The position numbers were made by a program, and so were the translations under genes. 64,000 bases of DNA from Shewanella pneumatophori (lineage in GTDB: Bacteria > Pseudomonadota > Gammaproteobacteria > Enterobacterales > Shewanellaceae). Shown here in pieces: positions 19,231-29,218 of this stretch; within the stretch, counting starts at the first letter, position 1, and each line of letters begins with the position of its first letter. The notes beneath the pieces are model-generated. The model was not told where the DNA came from, ran no database searches, and saw nothing but the letters and a program-made list of their open reading frames with translations. The stretch spans positions 124,001 through 188,000 of the forward strand of contig NZ_JAKILB010000008.1 in assembly GCF_023283895.1 (NCBI RefSeq), in the 5' to 3' direction.

Positions 19231-20049
19231 TTAAAGAAGAGATAATGCAACTTGTGGTAATTGGTTAGCCTGAGCAAGCATCGCAGAACCAGTTTGTTGT
19301 AGTACTTGGTTCTTAGTCATTGCTGATGTTTCTTTAGCGAAATCCACATCAACGATACGGCTCTTAGCATCGGCAACGTTTGCTTGCGTGTTAGCACTGT
19401 TGCTGATGTTGTGTGCTAGACGGTTTTGTACCGCACCCAAATCAGCGCGTTGCGTATCAATAGTCTTGATTGCCGCATCAATTTTGCCTAATGCTGATTG
19501 ACGAGCTGCAGAGGTTGCAAGTGTTAGACCACCAACTGACAATGAAGTCGCGTCAGTCTTTTTAACTTTAACAGTAATGTCTTCTTTAGCCTGGTGACCT
19601 ACTTGGAAGTTTTTACCAGCCGAGAAAGTACCAGTCATTAGCTTAGTATTACCAAATGCGGTAGTTGTACCGATTGAAGTAATTTCTGTTGCTAGTGCGT
19701 CAATTTCTTTCTTAATCGCACCTAAGTCATCACTATTGTTTGCACCGTTAGATGCCTGGATTGTTAGGTCACGCATACGCTGAAGCATGTTTGTTTGCTC
19801 CTGCATCGCACCTTCTGAAATTTGTGCAATTGAGATAGCGTCGTTAGCGTTACGCATACCTACATCTAGACCACGAACCTGTGAATCTAGACGGTTAGAA
19901 ATTGCTAGACCCGCAGCATCGTCTTTTGCACTGTTAATGCGAAGACCACTTGATAGACGCTCCATAGAGGTAGCCAAACCTTGGCTTGAAGAGTTCAAGT
20001 TCTTTTGCGCTTTCATAGAAGTCACGTTTGTATTTACTGTAATAGCCAT
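19231..20049 (-). CDS. Flagellin, flaG-proximal copy (272 aa)
   Basis: This is a short flagellin containing only the D0/D1 core. The N-terminal helix region includes [18 protein letters not shown] and [20 protein letters not shown]; the C-terminal region ends in [20 protein letters not shown]. The centre, about 120-200, is the surface loop and carries many Ser and Thr that could accept Pse. It differs from the next gene mainly in this central part and lacks the final Gly. It has a near-consensus sigma-28 promoter and its own terminator. The copy cannot be assigned as flaA or flaB from sequence alone. Confidence 0.96.
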   Translation of the reverse strand: MAITVNTNVTSMKAQKNLNSSSQGLATSMERLSSGLRINSAKDDAAGLAISNRLDSQVRGLDVGMRNANDAISIAQISEGAMQEQTNMLQRMRDLTIQASNGANNSDDLGAIKKEIDALATEITSIGTTTAFGNTKLMTGTFSAGKNFQVGHQAKEDITVKVKKTDATSLSVGGLTLATSAARQSALGKIDAAIKTIDTQRADLGAVQNRLAHNISNSANTQANVADAKSRIVDVDFAKETSAMTKNQVLQQTGSAMLAQANQLPQVALSLL

Positions 20050-20129
20050 AATTTGTTTCCTCTTTAATACCTGGCTTTAAAACTTGCCTGTCTATTTACG
20101 CCAGGCGGGTCTATTGGGTTACAGTAACT

Positions 20130-20156
20130 TTAACGGCTGCCATTTTTTAATCTTTA
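20130..20156 (-). promoter_or_regulatory. Sigma-28 promoter for first flagellin gene
   Basis: On the minus strand the site reads TAAA-N15-GCCGTTAA, one base from the FliA consensus TAAA-N15-GCCGATAA. It is about 80 bases before the ATG. The leader between them contains complementary arms CCTGGC and GCCAGG, which may form a weak hairpin. Confidence 0.8.
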
Positions 20157-20257
20157 GTACTTTTTTCAAAAAAAATAATGTTTTTATAAAATAATATATA
20201 AAAACTAATAATATCAATAATTAAAACTATCAATAATTAAAACTATCAAACCAAACT

Positions 20258-20301
20258 AAAAAATCCATATTTACTGTGTTAACAGTCAATATGGATTTTT
20301 A
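20258..20301 (-). terminator. Rho-independent terminator after second flagellin gene
   Basis: A long inverted repeat pairs AAAAATCCATATT with AATATGGATTTTT and continues inward with ACTGT/ACAGT. On the minus strand it is followed by TTTTTTAG. It isolates the two flagellin genes as separate transcripts. Confidence 0.88.
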
Positions 20302-20358
20302 TTTGAAACTAACTTAGCCCGATTAAAATAAGCTAGTTAGTTTAAATGATGCTATCAA

Positions 20359-21180
20359 TTAACCAAGTAATGACAAGGCAACTTGTGGTAATTGGTTAGC
20401 TTGAGCAAGCATAGAGCTACCTGTTTGTTGCAATACCTGATTCTTAGTCATTGCAGCAGTTTCTTTAGCGAAGTCCACATCTACAATACGGCTTTTAGCA
20501 TCGGCAACGTTAGCTTGCGTGTTGGCGCTATTACTGATGTTATGTGCTAAACGGTTTTGCACCGCACCCAAGTCTGCGCGCTGAGTGTCAATGGTTTTGA
20601 TTGCAGCATCAATTTTACCCATTGCCGACTGACGAGCTGCAGAAGTTGCTAGCGTTAAAGCGCCTACCGACAGAGATGTAGCATTTGACGTTTTAACTGT
20701 TACTTCAATATCTTCTTTCGCCTGGTGGCCTACTTGGAAGTTTTTACCAGCTGAAAAACCACCATTCAACAATTTCGTATTACCAAAAGCAGTACTGTTA
20801 CCAATTGAGGTGATCTCAGTTGACAGTGCATCGATCTCTTTCTTAATCGCGGCAAGGTCATCACTGTTGTTTGCACCGTTAGATGCCTGAATCGTTAAGT
20901 CACGCATACGTTGCAGCATATTTGTCTGCTCTTGCATTGCACCTTCAGCAATTTGCGCAATTGAAATCGCATCATTGGCGTTACGCATACCCACATCTAG
21001 ACCACGAACCTGTGAATCAAGACGGTTAGAAATTGCTAGACCTGCAGCATCGTCTTTCGCGCTGTTAATGCGAAGACCACTCGATAAACGCTCCATTGAT
21101 GTCGATAAGCCTTGGCTTGACATATTGAGGTTCTTTTGTGCTTTCATTGATGTAACGTTGGTATTAACGGTAATAGCCAT
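20359..21180 (-). CDS. Flagellin, flgL-proximal copy (273 aa)
   Basis: This second core-only flagellin is nearly identical to its neighbour in both terminal helix regions, and differs at scattered central positions (for example [15 protein letters not shown] against [15 protein letters not shown]). Like its neighbour it has no extra outer domain. A GCCAAG/CTTGGC hairpin lies in the leader 27-46 bases before the ATG, and AAGGGA serves as ribosome-binding site. No convincing sigma-28 or sigma-54 promoter was found in the 93 bases between it and flgL, unlike the other copy. Confidence 0.96.
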   Translation of the reverse strand: MAITVNTNVTSMKAQKNLNMSSQGLSTSMERLSSGLRINSAKDDAAGLAISNRLDSQVRGLDVGMRNANDAISIAQIAEGAMQEQTNMLQRMRDLTIQASNGANNSDDLAAIKKEIDALSTEITSIGNSTAFGNTKLLNGGFSAGKNFQVGHQAKEDIEVTVKTSNATSLSVGALTLATSAARQSAMGKIDAAIKTIDTQRADLGAVQNRLAHNISNSANTQANVADAKSRIVDVDFAKETAAMTKNQVLQQTGSSMLAQANQLPQVALSLLG

Positions 21181-21273
21181 TGTGATTTCCCTTATCTAAA
21201 GTTACCGCCAAGACTTCAGGCTTGGCTAATTTCGGTTAATTTGAATTCTAATTATTTAGGTGGCGTGCCGAGC

Positions 21274-22464
21274 TTAAATATAATCAAACAATGACACTGT
21301 ACCGACCTTAGTAAAAACGCTTGATGCGGCACTAAGAGCTTGTTGCTGTTGCTCCAATTGCGTTATCGCCTCGGCGTAATCTAAATCTTCCAACATAGAT
21401 AGAGCCGAGTTATTCACAATCTTTTCTTCTTCATGGGTTGCGGCGTAACTGTCTAAGCTTTTTAAACTATTACCAGCCGAGCCTCGAGCAACATCCAATT
21501 GATTCATACCACTATCGATATTATTCAACATCTGTGCCAACTCTGATTTACCAGCCGGGGTATTAACCATATTTGGATCTTCAATTAGTGCTATTGCACT
21601 ATTGATGGTATCGAGCAAACTCACTTCTGGCTTGTGTTCCAGCGAAAATGAGTCTCCGGCAGCGGGCTTGCCATCTAATTTAACTTCCATACCGTTAAAC
21701 GATACCGGATTGTTAGGATCAAACGCCGGTACAGTTGTTACTACTGTATTTGACGAATCTCTGACTTCTAGATCGTTACCGACCATGGTAAATGTGAAGG
21801 TATCTGGCATATGTGTCGCAGGATCTGTCACTTTGGCGCTTTCAACTGAGAATTCACCTGTTTGACCGGCCAAATAATTGACGCTGTAATCGCCTAAGCC
21901 ATTAGCTGCATTCATAAAAGCCTGATCACCAGGAATATTGGCGCCGATTGTGGTGCCCGATGCCACAACCGTTTCTCTTACGCCACTATCACCTTTGTAA
22001 ATTGCATTACCGCTGGCGTCGAATTCAAAAGGCTGGCTACCGGTATTAAAACCACCAAACAGATAATTGCCCGATTCATCCTTACTATTAGCAATTGCCA
22101 TCAATTCATCTAAGGTGCCGCGCAGTTCATCGGCAACAGTTTGCCGATCACTGTCAGTCAATGTGCCGTTTACCGCCCTAAGCACTTGTTCTCTCGCGCT
22201 GCTCGCTAACGTTGACGCGCTACCTAATTTACTTTCAGTAATTGATAAGCGGTTTTTGGCGTAATCAATATTCTTGATGAATTGATCAACCACTGCGTTT
22301 TGTTGGTTGAGATTACCTATGCCAGCTGCAGCAACAGGATCATCACCGGCAGTATTGACTCGTTTACCAGTTGATAACTGCTCAATGATTTGGCTGGTTT
22401 GCGACTGCTTATTAGTCACACTATTAATATTTTGGTGAAACATTTGTGCGGTTGAAATTCGCAT
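21274..22464 (-). CDS. flgL: Hook-filament junction protein FlgL (HAP3)
   Basis: FlgL forms the junction layer next to the filament. The 396-residue product has flagellin-like ends: MRISTAQMFHQNINSVTNKQSQTSQ with STGKRVNTAGDDPVAAAGI at the start, and YAEAITQLEQQQQALSAASSVFTKV at the end. The middle is variable. It follows flgK by 39 bases and ends the flgF-flgL run. Length is normal for the group. Confidence 0.95.
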   Translation of the reverse strand: MRISTAQMFHQNINSVTNKQSQTSQIIEQLSTGKRVNTAGDDPVAAAGIGNLNQQNAVVDQFIKNIDYAKNRLSITESKLGSASTLASSAREQVLRAVNGTLTDSDRQTVADELRGTLDELMAIANSKDESGNYLFGGFNTGSQPFEFDASGNAIYKGDSGVRETVVASGTTIGANIPGDQAFMNAANGLGDYSVNYLAGQTGEFSVESAKVTDPATHMPDTFTFTMVGNDLEVRDSSNTVVTTVPAFDPNNPVSFNGMEVKLDGKPAAGDSFSLEHKPEVSLLDTINSAIALIEDPNMVNTPAGKSELAQMLNNIDSGMNQLDVARGSAGNSLKSLDSYAATHEEEKIVNNSALSMLEDLDYAEAITQLEQQQQALSAASSVFTKVGTVSLFDYI

Positions 22465-22503
22465 GGTGTTAGTTCCTAATCCTTGCTCTCGTCGTTAACT
22501 GAA

Positions 22504-24426
22504 TTAACGCAGTGAGCTAAATAGTGTGTTAAATATCTCATTGGCCGTGGTCATGATGCGTGCAGATGCCTGATAGGATTGCTGAAAACGCATTAAATTA
22601 GCAGCTTCTTCATCAAGGTTTACCCCAGAAACACTTTGAATACGGGTATACGCTTGGTTATAAATTGCTTCAGCAGATCCAACTGAAATCTCTGCCGATT
22701 TTGCCTTACTACCAACTGACAATGTCGTATCTTCAAATACATCACTTAATGTGGTTTTACCGCCATTCATCAATTTGGCTTCATTGAGCTTTGCCATATT
22801 GACCATATTGCTGTTATCACCTTCAGCAAAAGACAAATCAAAAGTGAAACGTTCTTTAGAAGCGGCTGTAGAATCAACTTCAATAGTAAAACCATGACTA
22901 CTAATACTTGGCGGTGTATAAGGCGCGGCTGCACCTAGCGATGTGCCGTCAACATCAAACACTTCGTAAGTCGGCGGCGTTGCAGAGGGATCAATTTCAA
23001 ATGTAAGCTCAGCTCCCTTTATAGGGAAGTTAGCCGCATTGCGATCATCAATACTCACGAGTTTGACTTCTGTATTTCCTGAATTGCTTACATCAGCGGT
23101 AATTTTTGCCGAAGCAGCAGCGATTCCTTTAGGATCTGTCATTGCAACAGAAAGTGAAGATGCTGCGCCTGCTGTCGGTCTAATTTCAAACGTGTCGCCC
23201 GATGCCATTGTGCCAGCATTAATATTGATGCTAAAACCATCAGCGCCTTCAAGCTTATTTCCGTTTAGCGTAAGCGGCGTAACATTGCCGCTGACGGAAT
23301 CTTTTAATTCGTAGGTAGCAGGAGCGATAAATTTAAGCTCATAACTGCTACCCGTTAGATCGCCCACACTGTCAATATTGACACTTAGCGCCGCTGTACC
23401 AGTATTAGTTGATAATGCGCCAACACGACCTATTTGCATTGCTGGATCATTTATATCAGTAAAGATGTTAGCGCCAACCTGACCATTTAAATCTATGCCT
23501 TGTGCCTGCGCTTGATTAAATGCATCACTAATGCCCAGCGCAAACTGCCCTAATTCCATTTGTGATGGGATCAATGTATCGTCACGATAATTAACTAATG
23601 CACCTAACTGCCCGCCCATCTTGGATGCGTCAATCGTCATACTCTGACCACCTGATTGTGCGGTGATCTGCAATTCATTTGGGTAAGGATCGCCTTGAGA
23701 TGTACCCAATTGCATTGACATTTCGCCAGAAACTAGCATTACAGAGCCGCCAAGCATGACACTTTTAGCACCAGACTCTAAAGGTACAACGTTAACCGAA
23801 CCATACTCGCTAAGTTCCAAAATAAGCGCATCTTGCTTATCGAGTAACTGCATGTCTTGGCCTTGAGACTTCATTAGCTCACGGTTGATGTTGCCAAGTT
23901 CAGTACTTATCTCATTGATACGATCTGTCACTGCAGAGATTTGATCGTTAGTTTGAGTCATCTGGCCATCAAGATGACTTTGCATTTGATTGACGCTGCT
24001 TGCTAGCTGCTTAGCACTAGTAAGGAAAGAATCACGCATGCCGATATCATCAGGAATATCAGCTAATGCATTCATGCTCGCGAAGAAGTCATTTAATCCT
24101 TGGGGTACCGCTTTACCTAACTGTGAAAACAGCTGATCAAGTTCGCTCATTTTAGTGAACGTTGTTTGCGACTCACTCACAGCGGTTGAGCCGATGCGCA
24201 ACTCGCGCGCTGCATAGTCGTTATACACGCGCTTAACGTCAGATACATAAGTACCTGCACCATAAAAATCATTACCGACACGCTGAGAGTCAAGAGTCGA
24301 TTGCGAAACAACTTGGCGGTTATAACCAGCAGTGTTTGCGTTAGCAATATTATTACTGGTTATGGCAAGTTGTGACTGCGAAGCCAGTACGCCCGTACGA
24401 GCGATATTCATTAAATCTAAAGACAT
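22504..24426 (-). CDS. flgK: Hook-filament junction protein FlgK (HAP1)
   Basis: FlgK caps the hook and joins it to FlgL. The 640-residue product starts with LDLMNIARTGVLASQSQLAITSNNIANANTAGYNRQ, the shared rod/hook motif, and ends with DEEAANLMRFQQSYQASARIMTTANEIFNTLFSSLR. It is about 90 residues longer than the enterobacterial protein because of an enlarged central region (about 320-560) with repeated beta-type segments, which is common in marine relatives. Confidence 0.95.
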   Translation of the reverse strand: MSLDLMNIARTGVLASQSQLAITSNNIANANTAGYNRQVVSQSTLDSQRVGNDFYGAGTYVSDVKRVYNDYAARELRIGSTAVSESQTTFTKMSELDQLFSQLGKAVPQGLNDFFASMNALADIPDDIGMRDSFLTSAKQLASSVNQMQSHLDGQMTQTNDQISAVTDRINEISTELGNINRELMKSQGQDMQLLDKQDALILELSEYGSVNVVPLESGAKSVMLGGSVMLVSGEMSMQLGTSQGDPYPNELQITAQSGGQSMTIDASKMGGQLGALVNYRDDTLIPSQMELGQFALGISDAFNQAQAQGIDLNGQVGANIFTDINDPAMQIGRVGALSTNTGTAALSVNIDSVGDLTGSSYELKFIAPATYELKDSVSGNVTPLTLNGNKLEGADGFSININAGTMASGDTFEIRPTAGAASSLSVAMTDPKGIAAASAKITADVSNSGNTEVKLVSIDDRNAANFPIKGAELTFEIDPSATPPTYEVFDVDGTSLGAAAPYTPPSISSHGFTIEVDSTAASKERFTFDLSFAEGDNSNMVNMAKLNEAKLMNGGKTTLSDVFEDTTLSVGSKAKSAEISVGSAEAIYNQAYTRIQSVSGVNLDEEAANLMRFQQSYQASARIMTTANEIFNTLFSSLR

Positions 24427-24472
24427 AATTACTGACTCCCTAAATCAAGAGGATGAACAATTTGTGTTTGCA

Positions 24473-25609
24473 TTATTTAACCCCTTGTAAGACATCTTTA
24501 AAATCTCGAGTAATGGTTTGCATTACTTGAATAACTTTATCTGCGTATTTCGGATCGGTTGCATAACCCGCTTCTTGCAAAGAGCGAATAAAAGCTTGTG
24601 GGTTTGCAGCTTGTTTAAGTGCGTCTTGGTAGCGCTCGCCATTACCTACAAAATCAACAAAGTCATTAAAGCTTTGACCAATATCCTCATACACTCGGAA
24701 ATTCGCGCGTTGTTTAACAGCGATACCTTGCTCGTATTCCAGCGTGTTAACAGAGGCATGATCCCCCTGCCAACGACTATCGGCTTTAATATTGAATAAG
24801 TTGTTACTTTGCTGACCTTGCTGGCCCTTAACCATTTTTTGCCCCCAGCCAGTCTCAAGTGCAGACTGAGCAATCAGAACTTCTGGTGTAGTGCCTAGAT
24901 CTTTTGCCGCTTTTTCAGCATGAGGATACAAACGTGAAACAAACTCTTGCTGGCTAGTGAAATTGGCCTGAGACTTATCAGCATCGACTGCCGCTGACGG
25001 CAATACTTTGCCACTTAACAATGAATCTAAGGTATCTGTCTGTTTTGCTGAAAATAAACCGTTATTAGCAGCCACGGCTTGATTCGAGCCCGCTGTAACT
25101 GGATTATTTGGCAGATTAACTTGCTGCGTAGTGGCTTTACTGGCAGCAGTCATTAAGCCGACTTCTGCAGCCATATTATTTGAATTGACAGTGCGCGATG
25201 CTGGCATCTGCATTACATCGGCAGAATCCATGGTTAATGCCGCTGCTTTAGAGCCTGCATTGATATCACCACGCAATACAGAGGCTGGCGTCATTGGGCT
25301 GTTAGCAGGGTCAAGCTGTTGCACCATAAGATCAGCTAAACCTAACATGCCCTCACCTGACAAGTTTACCGACATCTGCTGATCATGCATCTGTTCATAA
25401 AACTTGGTGTACTGGCTATTCATAGGACTGTCTGATTCAAAGACAGCATTAGCGTCACGCATGCTTTGCATCAGCATTTGCACGAAGATCCCTTCAAACT
25501 GCTGAGCAACTTCTTTTAACGCACTGGTTTCATCTTTTTGTGCTCTGGATCTTAATGAGTCCAAGCCTCCAAGATCCAGAAATTGCGATGCGTTCGACAG
25601 CTTTTCCAT
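24473..25609 (-). CDS. flgJ: Peptidoglycan hydrolase and rod-assembly protein FlgJ
   Basis: FlgJ opens the cell wall for the rod. The 378-residue product has both domains of the beta/gamma-proteobacterial form. The N-terminal rod-scaffold domain (about 15-105) carries KEVAQQFEGIFVQMLMQSMRDAN. The C-terminal glucosaminidase domain (about 225-375) carries TPEVLIAQSALETGWGQ with the catalytic Glu in ALETGWG, followed by the NLFNIKADSRW segment. A low-complexity linker of about 110 residues separates them. Confidence 0.95.
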   Translation of the reverse strand: MEKLSNASQFLDLGGLDSLRSRAQKDETSALKEVAQQFEGIFVQMLMQSMRDANAVFESDSPMNSQYTKFYEQMHDQQMSVNLSGEGMLGLADLMVQQLDPANSPMTPASVLRGDINAGSKAAALTMDSADVMQMPASRTVNSNNMAAEVGLMTAASKATTQQVNLPNNPVTAGSNQAVAANNGLFSAKQTDTLDSLLSGKVLPSAAVDADKSQANFTSQQEFVSRLYPHAEKAAKDLGTTPEVLIAQSALETGWGQKMVKGQQGQQSNNLFNIKADSRWQGDHASVNTLEYEQGIAVKQRANFRVYEDIGQSFNDFVDFVGNGERYQDALKQAANPQAFIRSLQEAGYATDPKYADKVIQVMQTITRDFKDVLQGVK

Positions 25610-25637
25610 GACACCTTTCCAATAAAACTGACAATAT

Positions 25638-26747
25638 TTAGATAATTATCAGTTCACCATGCAAAGCTCCTGCCATCTTTAACGCTTCTAGAATAGCAAG
25701 TACATCTGAAGGCGCCGCACCGACCAAGTTAACCGCACGAACTAGCTCGTCTAGCGTGGTTCCAGGGTTAAACATAAACATGCGGCTATCTTGTTCTGCC
25801 ACATCAACTGTGCTGTCGGTAGTGACCACAGTTTGACCGTTACCAAATGGGTTTGGCTGAGAAACCTGAGTCGCTTCAGCAATCGTCACAGTTAAGCCAC
25901 CATGAGTGACTGCTGCTGGCAATAATTTGACGTTCTGGCCAACAACAATCGTACCAGTACGAGAATTAACAATGACTTTTGCAGACTCAGATGCAGGTTC
26001 TACTTCAATATTTTCAAGTGTGGCTAAAAACGATACCCGTTGGGATACATCACGCGGCGCACTCACCTGCACAGAAGCCGCATCAAGTGGTCTTGCCATG
26101 CCAGGGCCAAGTAGATCGTTAATCGCATCAGCTAAACGTTTTGCTGTAGAAAAGTCAGCACGACGTAAGTTAAAGGTTAAGTGGTCGCCGGTTGAAAATG
26201 GCGTTGCCACAGTACGCTCAATAATCGCACCATTGGGAATACGGCCAACGGTTGGGGTGTTTTGAATCACCTTAGATCCGTCCATACCTTCAGCACTAAA
26301 ACCACTAACTACCATGCTACCTTGAGCAATTGCGTACACATTACCGTCGACACCTTTTAAGAAAGTTTGTAGCAAAGTGCCGCCTCGTAAACTTTTGGCT
26401 TCACCAAGGCTTGATACGGTGACGTCTAAGGTTTGACCCGGCTTAATAAACGGTGGCATATCAGCGCTCACAGCGACTACCGCGACGTTTTTAATCTTAG
26501 GTTGAAAATTATCTGGCAAGTTAATACCAAAGTTTTTCAACATGGTTTTAAAGGTTTGCTGAGTATAACGAGTCTTTTCACCAGTACCCGGCAAACCAAC
26601 CACTAAACCATAACCAATAAGTTGGTTACTACGCACCCCTTGTACGTTGGCGATGTCTTTAATGCGCTGCGCTTTTACCGGCGTACTCAATGTAAAAGCT
26701 GATAAAGCCACCACCATACATAGCAAAACCAATTTGAATTTCATCAT
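25638..26747 (-). CDS. flgI: Flagellar P-ring protein FlgI
   Basis: FlgI builds the periplasmic P ring around the rod. The 369-residue product has a Sec signal peptide (cleavage near residue 26, after VKA) and then the conserved [30 protein letters not shown] opening. The C-terminal part carries [35 protein letters not shown] second Met directly follows the first. Standard length and position between flgH and flgJ. Confidence 0.97.
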   Translation of the reverse strand: MMKFKLVLLCMVVALSAFTLSTPVKAQRIKDIANVQGVRSNQLIGYGLVVGLPGTGEKTRYTQQTFKTMLKNFGINLPDNFQPKIKNVAVVAVSADMPPFIKPGQTLDVTVSSLGEAKSLRGGTLLQTFLKGVDGNVYAIAQGSMVVSGFSAEGMDGSKVIQNTPTVGRIPNGAIIERTVATPFSTGDHLTFNLRRADFSTAKRLADAINDLLGPGMARPLDAASVQVSAPRDVSQRVSFLATLENIEVEPASESAKVIVNSRTGTIVVGQNVKLLPAAVTHGGLTVTIAEATQVSQPNPFGNGQTVVTTDSTVDVAEQDSRMFMFNPGTTLDELVRAVNLVGAAPSDVLAILEALKMAGALHGELIII

Positions 26748-26780
26748 CCTAAATCCTTAACTCTAGCGCGTTGCTAACGC

Positions 26781-27455
26781 CTAGAATGGCCACCAGCTAC
26801 CCATAAAGAACGAAGCTAGCCAACCCACTTTTTGCACTTCAGCAAATGTACCTGTACCACTGTATTGAATACGGGCATTGGCAACTCGTTGCGAGTCAAT
26901 GGTGTTATCAGGGCGGATGTCTTGGGCGCGCACAATACCTGTGATACGCACAAACTCATCGCCATTATTAATACTGATCCATTTCTCACCACGAATAACT
27001 AAGTTACCGTTATTCAGCACTTGCATTACGTTGGCAGAAATACTGCCAGATAAGCTATTACTTTGGTCAGCATCAGACTCACGCTTAGTGTTCATGCTGT
27101 CTTTGTAGCGCAAATCAATAGGGTTACCGCCAATAGTCACATTGCCGCCACCTGCATAAATGGGATCAAGTGACAGGTCGGTACCTTTAGAGATCTCGTT
27201 GTTAGCACTCTTTTTCGCCTGAGTTTGCTCCATTAAATACACAGTAATAATGTCGCCGACTTTAAGCGCTTTAATGTCTGAATACAGGCTAGACGCTTGG
27301 CTATCTTGATACATAGAGCCCGTGGCTGCGATTTTAGTCGGCGGCGCTTCTGGATAAACAGGCGCATAGTAAGGATCGTCAGCAATTGGTTTTCCGTTGG
27401 TTGAGTTACAACCAGAGACCACCGCAATCAAGGCAAACACCAACAAATGCTTCAT
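26781..27455 (-). CDS. flgH: Flagellar L-ring lipoprotein FlgH
   Basis: FlgH forms the outer-membrane L ring. The 224-residue product has a lipoprotein signal with lipobox VSGC (Cys16). The conserved [30 protein letters not shown] segment follows, then [30 protein letters not shown], both FlgH hallmarks. It lies 22 bases after flgG. Nothing unusual is seen. Confidence 0.97.
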   Translation of the reverse strand: MKHLLVFALIAVVSGCNSTNGKPIADDPYYAPVYPEAPPTKIAATGSMYQDSQASSLYSDIKALKVGDIITVYLMEQTQAKKSANNEISKGTDLSLDPIYAGGGNVTIGGNPIDLRYKDSMNTKRESDADQSNSLSGSISANVMQVLNNGNLVIRGEKWISINNGDEFVRITGIVRAQDIRPDNTIDSQRVANARIQYSGTGTFAEVQKVGWLASFFMGSWWPF

Positions 27456-27477
27456 AGTTAAAGCCTCTTAAAAATGC

Positions 27478-28266
27478 TTAAAGATTCTGGTTTACGTAAG
27501 ACAACATCTGGTCAACGGCCGAGATAACTTTTGAGTTCATCTCATAAATACGCTGACTTTCAATCAAATTAACAAGCTCTTCGGTCACGTTAACGTTTGA
27601 GGTTTCAAGCGCGCCTTGACGAATAGCGCCCATACCATCAAGCGAGGCAGTGCCTTGAATAGGTGTGCCACTGGCACCGGTTTCTAGATAAAGGTTTTGC
27701 CCCATAGGATCGAGTCCTGATGGATTAATAAAGTCAGAGATAGCTAGTTGACCAACAACTTGGTTTTCAGCGTTACCCGGTGTTTTCACTGACACTTCAC
27801 CTTCTGCTGAAACCGTAATGCTTGTTGCATCATCAGGAATCGTAATCGCAGGCTGAACCACATAACCCGATCCAGGGGTCACTATCTGCCCTGTATCGTC
27901 TAAGCTAAACTGACCATTACGGGTATAGGCTGCTGTACCATCTGGTAATTGCACCTCAAAAAATCCTGGCCCTTCAACCATTAAATCTAATGAGTTATCA
28001 GTAGTCAGCATATTGCCTTGAGTGAACATCTCTTGGGTGGCTACTACTTTAGTACCCGCACCAATACTTAAACCGTTAGGTAACTTAGTATTGGATGCGC
28101 TAATGCCACCAGCTTGATTAACGTTTTGATAAAGCAAATCTTCAAATACTGCGCGGCTTTTCTTAAAACCTACAGTACTAGCGTTAGCTACGTTATTTGA
28201 AATAACTGAAATATCGGTTTGCTGAGCGTCTAAACCAGTCTTACTTATCCATAAAGCGGGATGCAT
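27478..28266 (-). CDS. flgG: Flagellar distal rod protein FlgG
   Basis: FlgG makes up the distal rod. The 262-residue product has the rod motif near the start (LDAQQTDISVISNNVANASTVGFKKSRAVFEDLLYQ), the LMVEGPGFFEVQLPDGTAAYTRNGQF segment, and a C-terminal NVTEELVNLIESQRIYEMNSKVISAVDQML helix. Length equals the family norm. It lies 10 bases after flgF. Confidence 0.97.
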   Translation of the reverse strand: MHPALWISKTGLDAQQTDISVISNNVANASTVGFKKSRAVFEDLLYQNVNQAGGISASNTKLPNGLSIGAGTKVVATQEMFTQGNMLTTDNSLDLMVEGPGFFEVQLPDGTAAYTRNGQFSLDDTGQIVTPGSGYVVQPAITIPDDATSITVSAEGEVSVKTPGNAENQVVGQLAISDFINPSGLDPMGQNLYLETGASGTPIQGTASLDGMGAIRQGALETSNVNVTEELVNLIESQRIYEMNSKVISAVDQMLSYVNQNL

Positions 28267-28276
28267 AGTATCTCTC

Positions 28277-29020
28277 CTAGCTTATGCGCATTAAGGCAGA
28301 AGACGCGCGGTCGTTCTCTTCTGCGGTTTTCATCATTTTCACTTGCATCTCGAACTGACGTTGCAGGTCAATCATAGATACCATTTCATGTACTGCATTA
28401 ACGTTACTGCCTTCAACAGCCCCGCTTAATAACCCAACGCTAGGATCGGCTGGTGCATTCTCACCAGACATAAGACGAAACAAACCGTCTTCTCCACGCA
28501 TTAGGTTTTGATTACCCGGATTAACCAGTTTGATCCGAGCAACCTCTTCAATCACTTCAGCTGTGGCGCCAGATGGACGAACTGACACTATGCCGTCTTT
28601 GGAGATCTCAACTTTTTCAATTGGCAGCGGCAACACAATTGGGCCATTGTCGCCCATTACAGCCGTGCCTCTGTCATTACGCAGCACGCCAGTATTATCA
28701 AAGCGTAAGCTGCCTGAGCGGGTATAAGCTTCACCGCCATTTTCAGCTTGCACAGCAATCCAGCCATCACCCTTAACTGCAATATCTAAATCACGGCCAG
28801 TCGTTTTAATTGGACCACTAGCAAAATTAGCAGACGGAGTTTCAGTCATTGAAAAAACACGTGTAGGTAAGCCTTCACCAAAGGCCTGCATAGAGCGCGC
28901 TTGAGCGAGATCAGCCTTAAAGCCATCAGTATTCGCATTGGCCAAATTATTGGCACTGACAGCCAATGAATTCATATTCTGTTTTGCGCCGCTCATCGCG
29001 ACATAGAGCAATTTGTCCAC
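28277..29020 (-). CDS. flgF: Flagellar proximal rod protein FlgF
   Basis: FlgF is one of the proximal rod subunits. The 247-residue product has the N-terminal LYVAMSGAKQNMNSLAVSANNLANANTDGFKADLAQ motif and a C-terminal VHEMVSMIDLQRQFEMQVKMM helix. It is the first gene after a flgE terminator and a sigma-54 promoter, so it leads the flgFGHIJKL transcript. Confidence 0.96.
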   Translation of the reverse strand: MDKLLYVAMSGAKQNMNSLAVSANNLANANTDGFKADLAQARSMQAFGEGLPTRVFSMTETPSANFASGPIKTTGRDLDIAVKGDGWIAVQAENGGEAYTRSGSLRFDNTGVLRNDRGTAVMGDNGPIVLPLPIEKVEISKDGIVSVRPSGATAEVIEEVARIKLVNPGNQNLMRGEDGLFRLMSGENAPADPSVGLLSGAVEGSNVNAVHEMVSMIDLQRQFEMQVKMMKTAEENDRASSALMRIS

Positions 29021-29058
29021 CTAACACTCCGTCAAACTTCCGTCTAAACAATATCGAA

Positions 29059-29073
29059 GCAAACATCGTGCCA
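29059..29073 (-). promoter_or_regulatory. Sigma-54 promoter for flgF operon
   Basis: The minus strand reads TGGCAC-GATGT-TTGC, an exact consensus match with correct spacing, 39 bases before the flgF start. It divides the hook-basal body genes into flgBCDE and flgFGHIJKL transcripts. Confidence 0.9.
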
Positions 29074-29168
29074 AAGAGTGTTTATGAGTAAATTAAGATT
29101 TAAGCAAGGTGAGATTAGTCTGAGGTGCTTATTAAATATTTTATAAGCTCAAAAGCGATAGAAAGAGG

Positions 29169-29199
29169 AAACACGTTGCCTTTGCGGCAACGTGTTTTT
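29169..29199 (-). terminator. Terminator after flgE
   Basis: Arms AAACACGTTGCC and GGCAACGTGTTT form a perfect 12-base-pair stem around TTTGC, 20-50 bases after the flgE stop. The T-run is better on the plus strand (TTTTT), but on the minus strand TTTCCTCTTT follows, so termination of flgE is likely. Confidence 0.8.
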
Positions 29200-29218
29200 C
29201 GTTACTTGCCGTTAAAGA

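Noticed and set aside
21181..21273. TAAT-N14-ACCGAAAT as a sigma-28 promoter of the second flagellin gene
   Set aside because: Only five of eight -10 bases match and the spacing is one base short.
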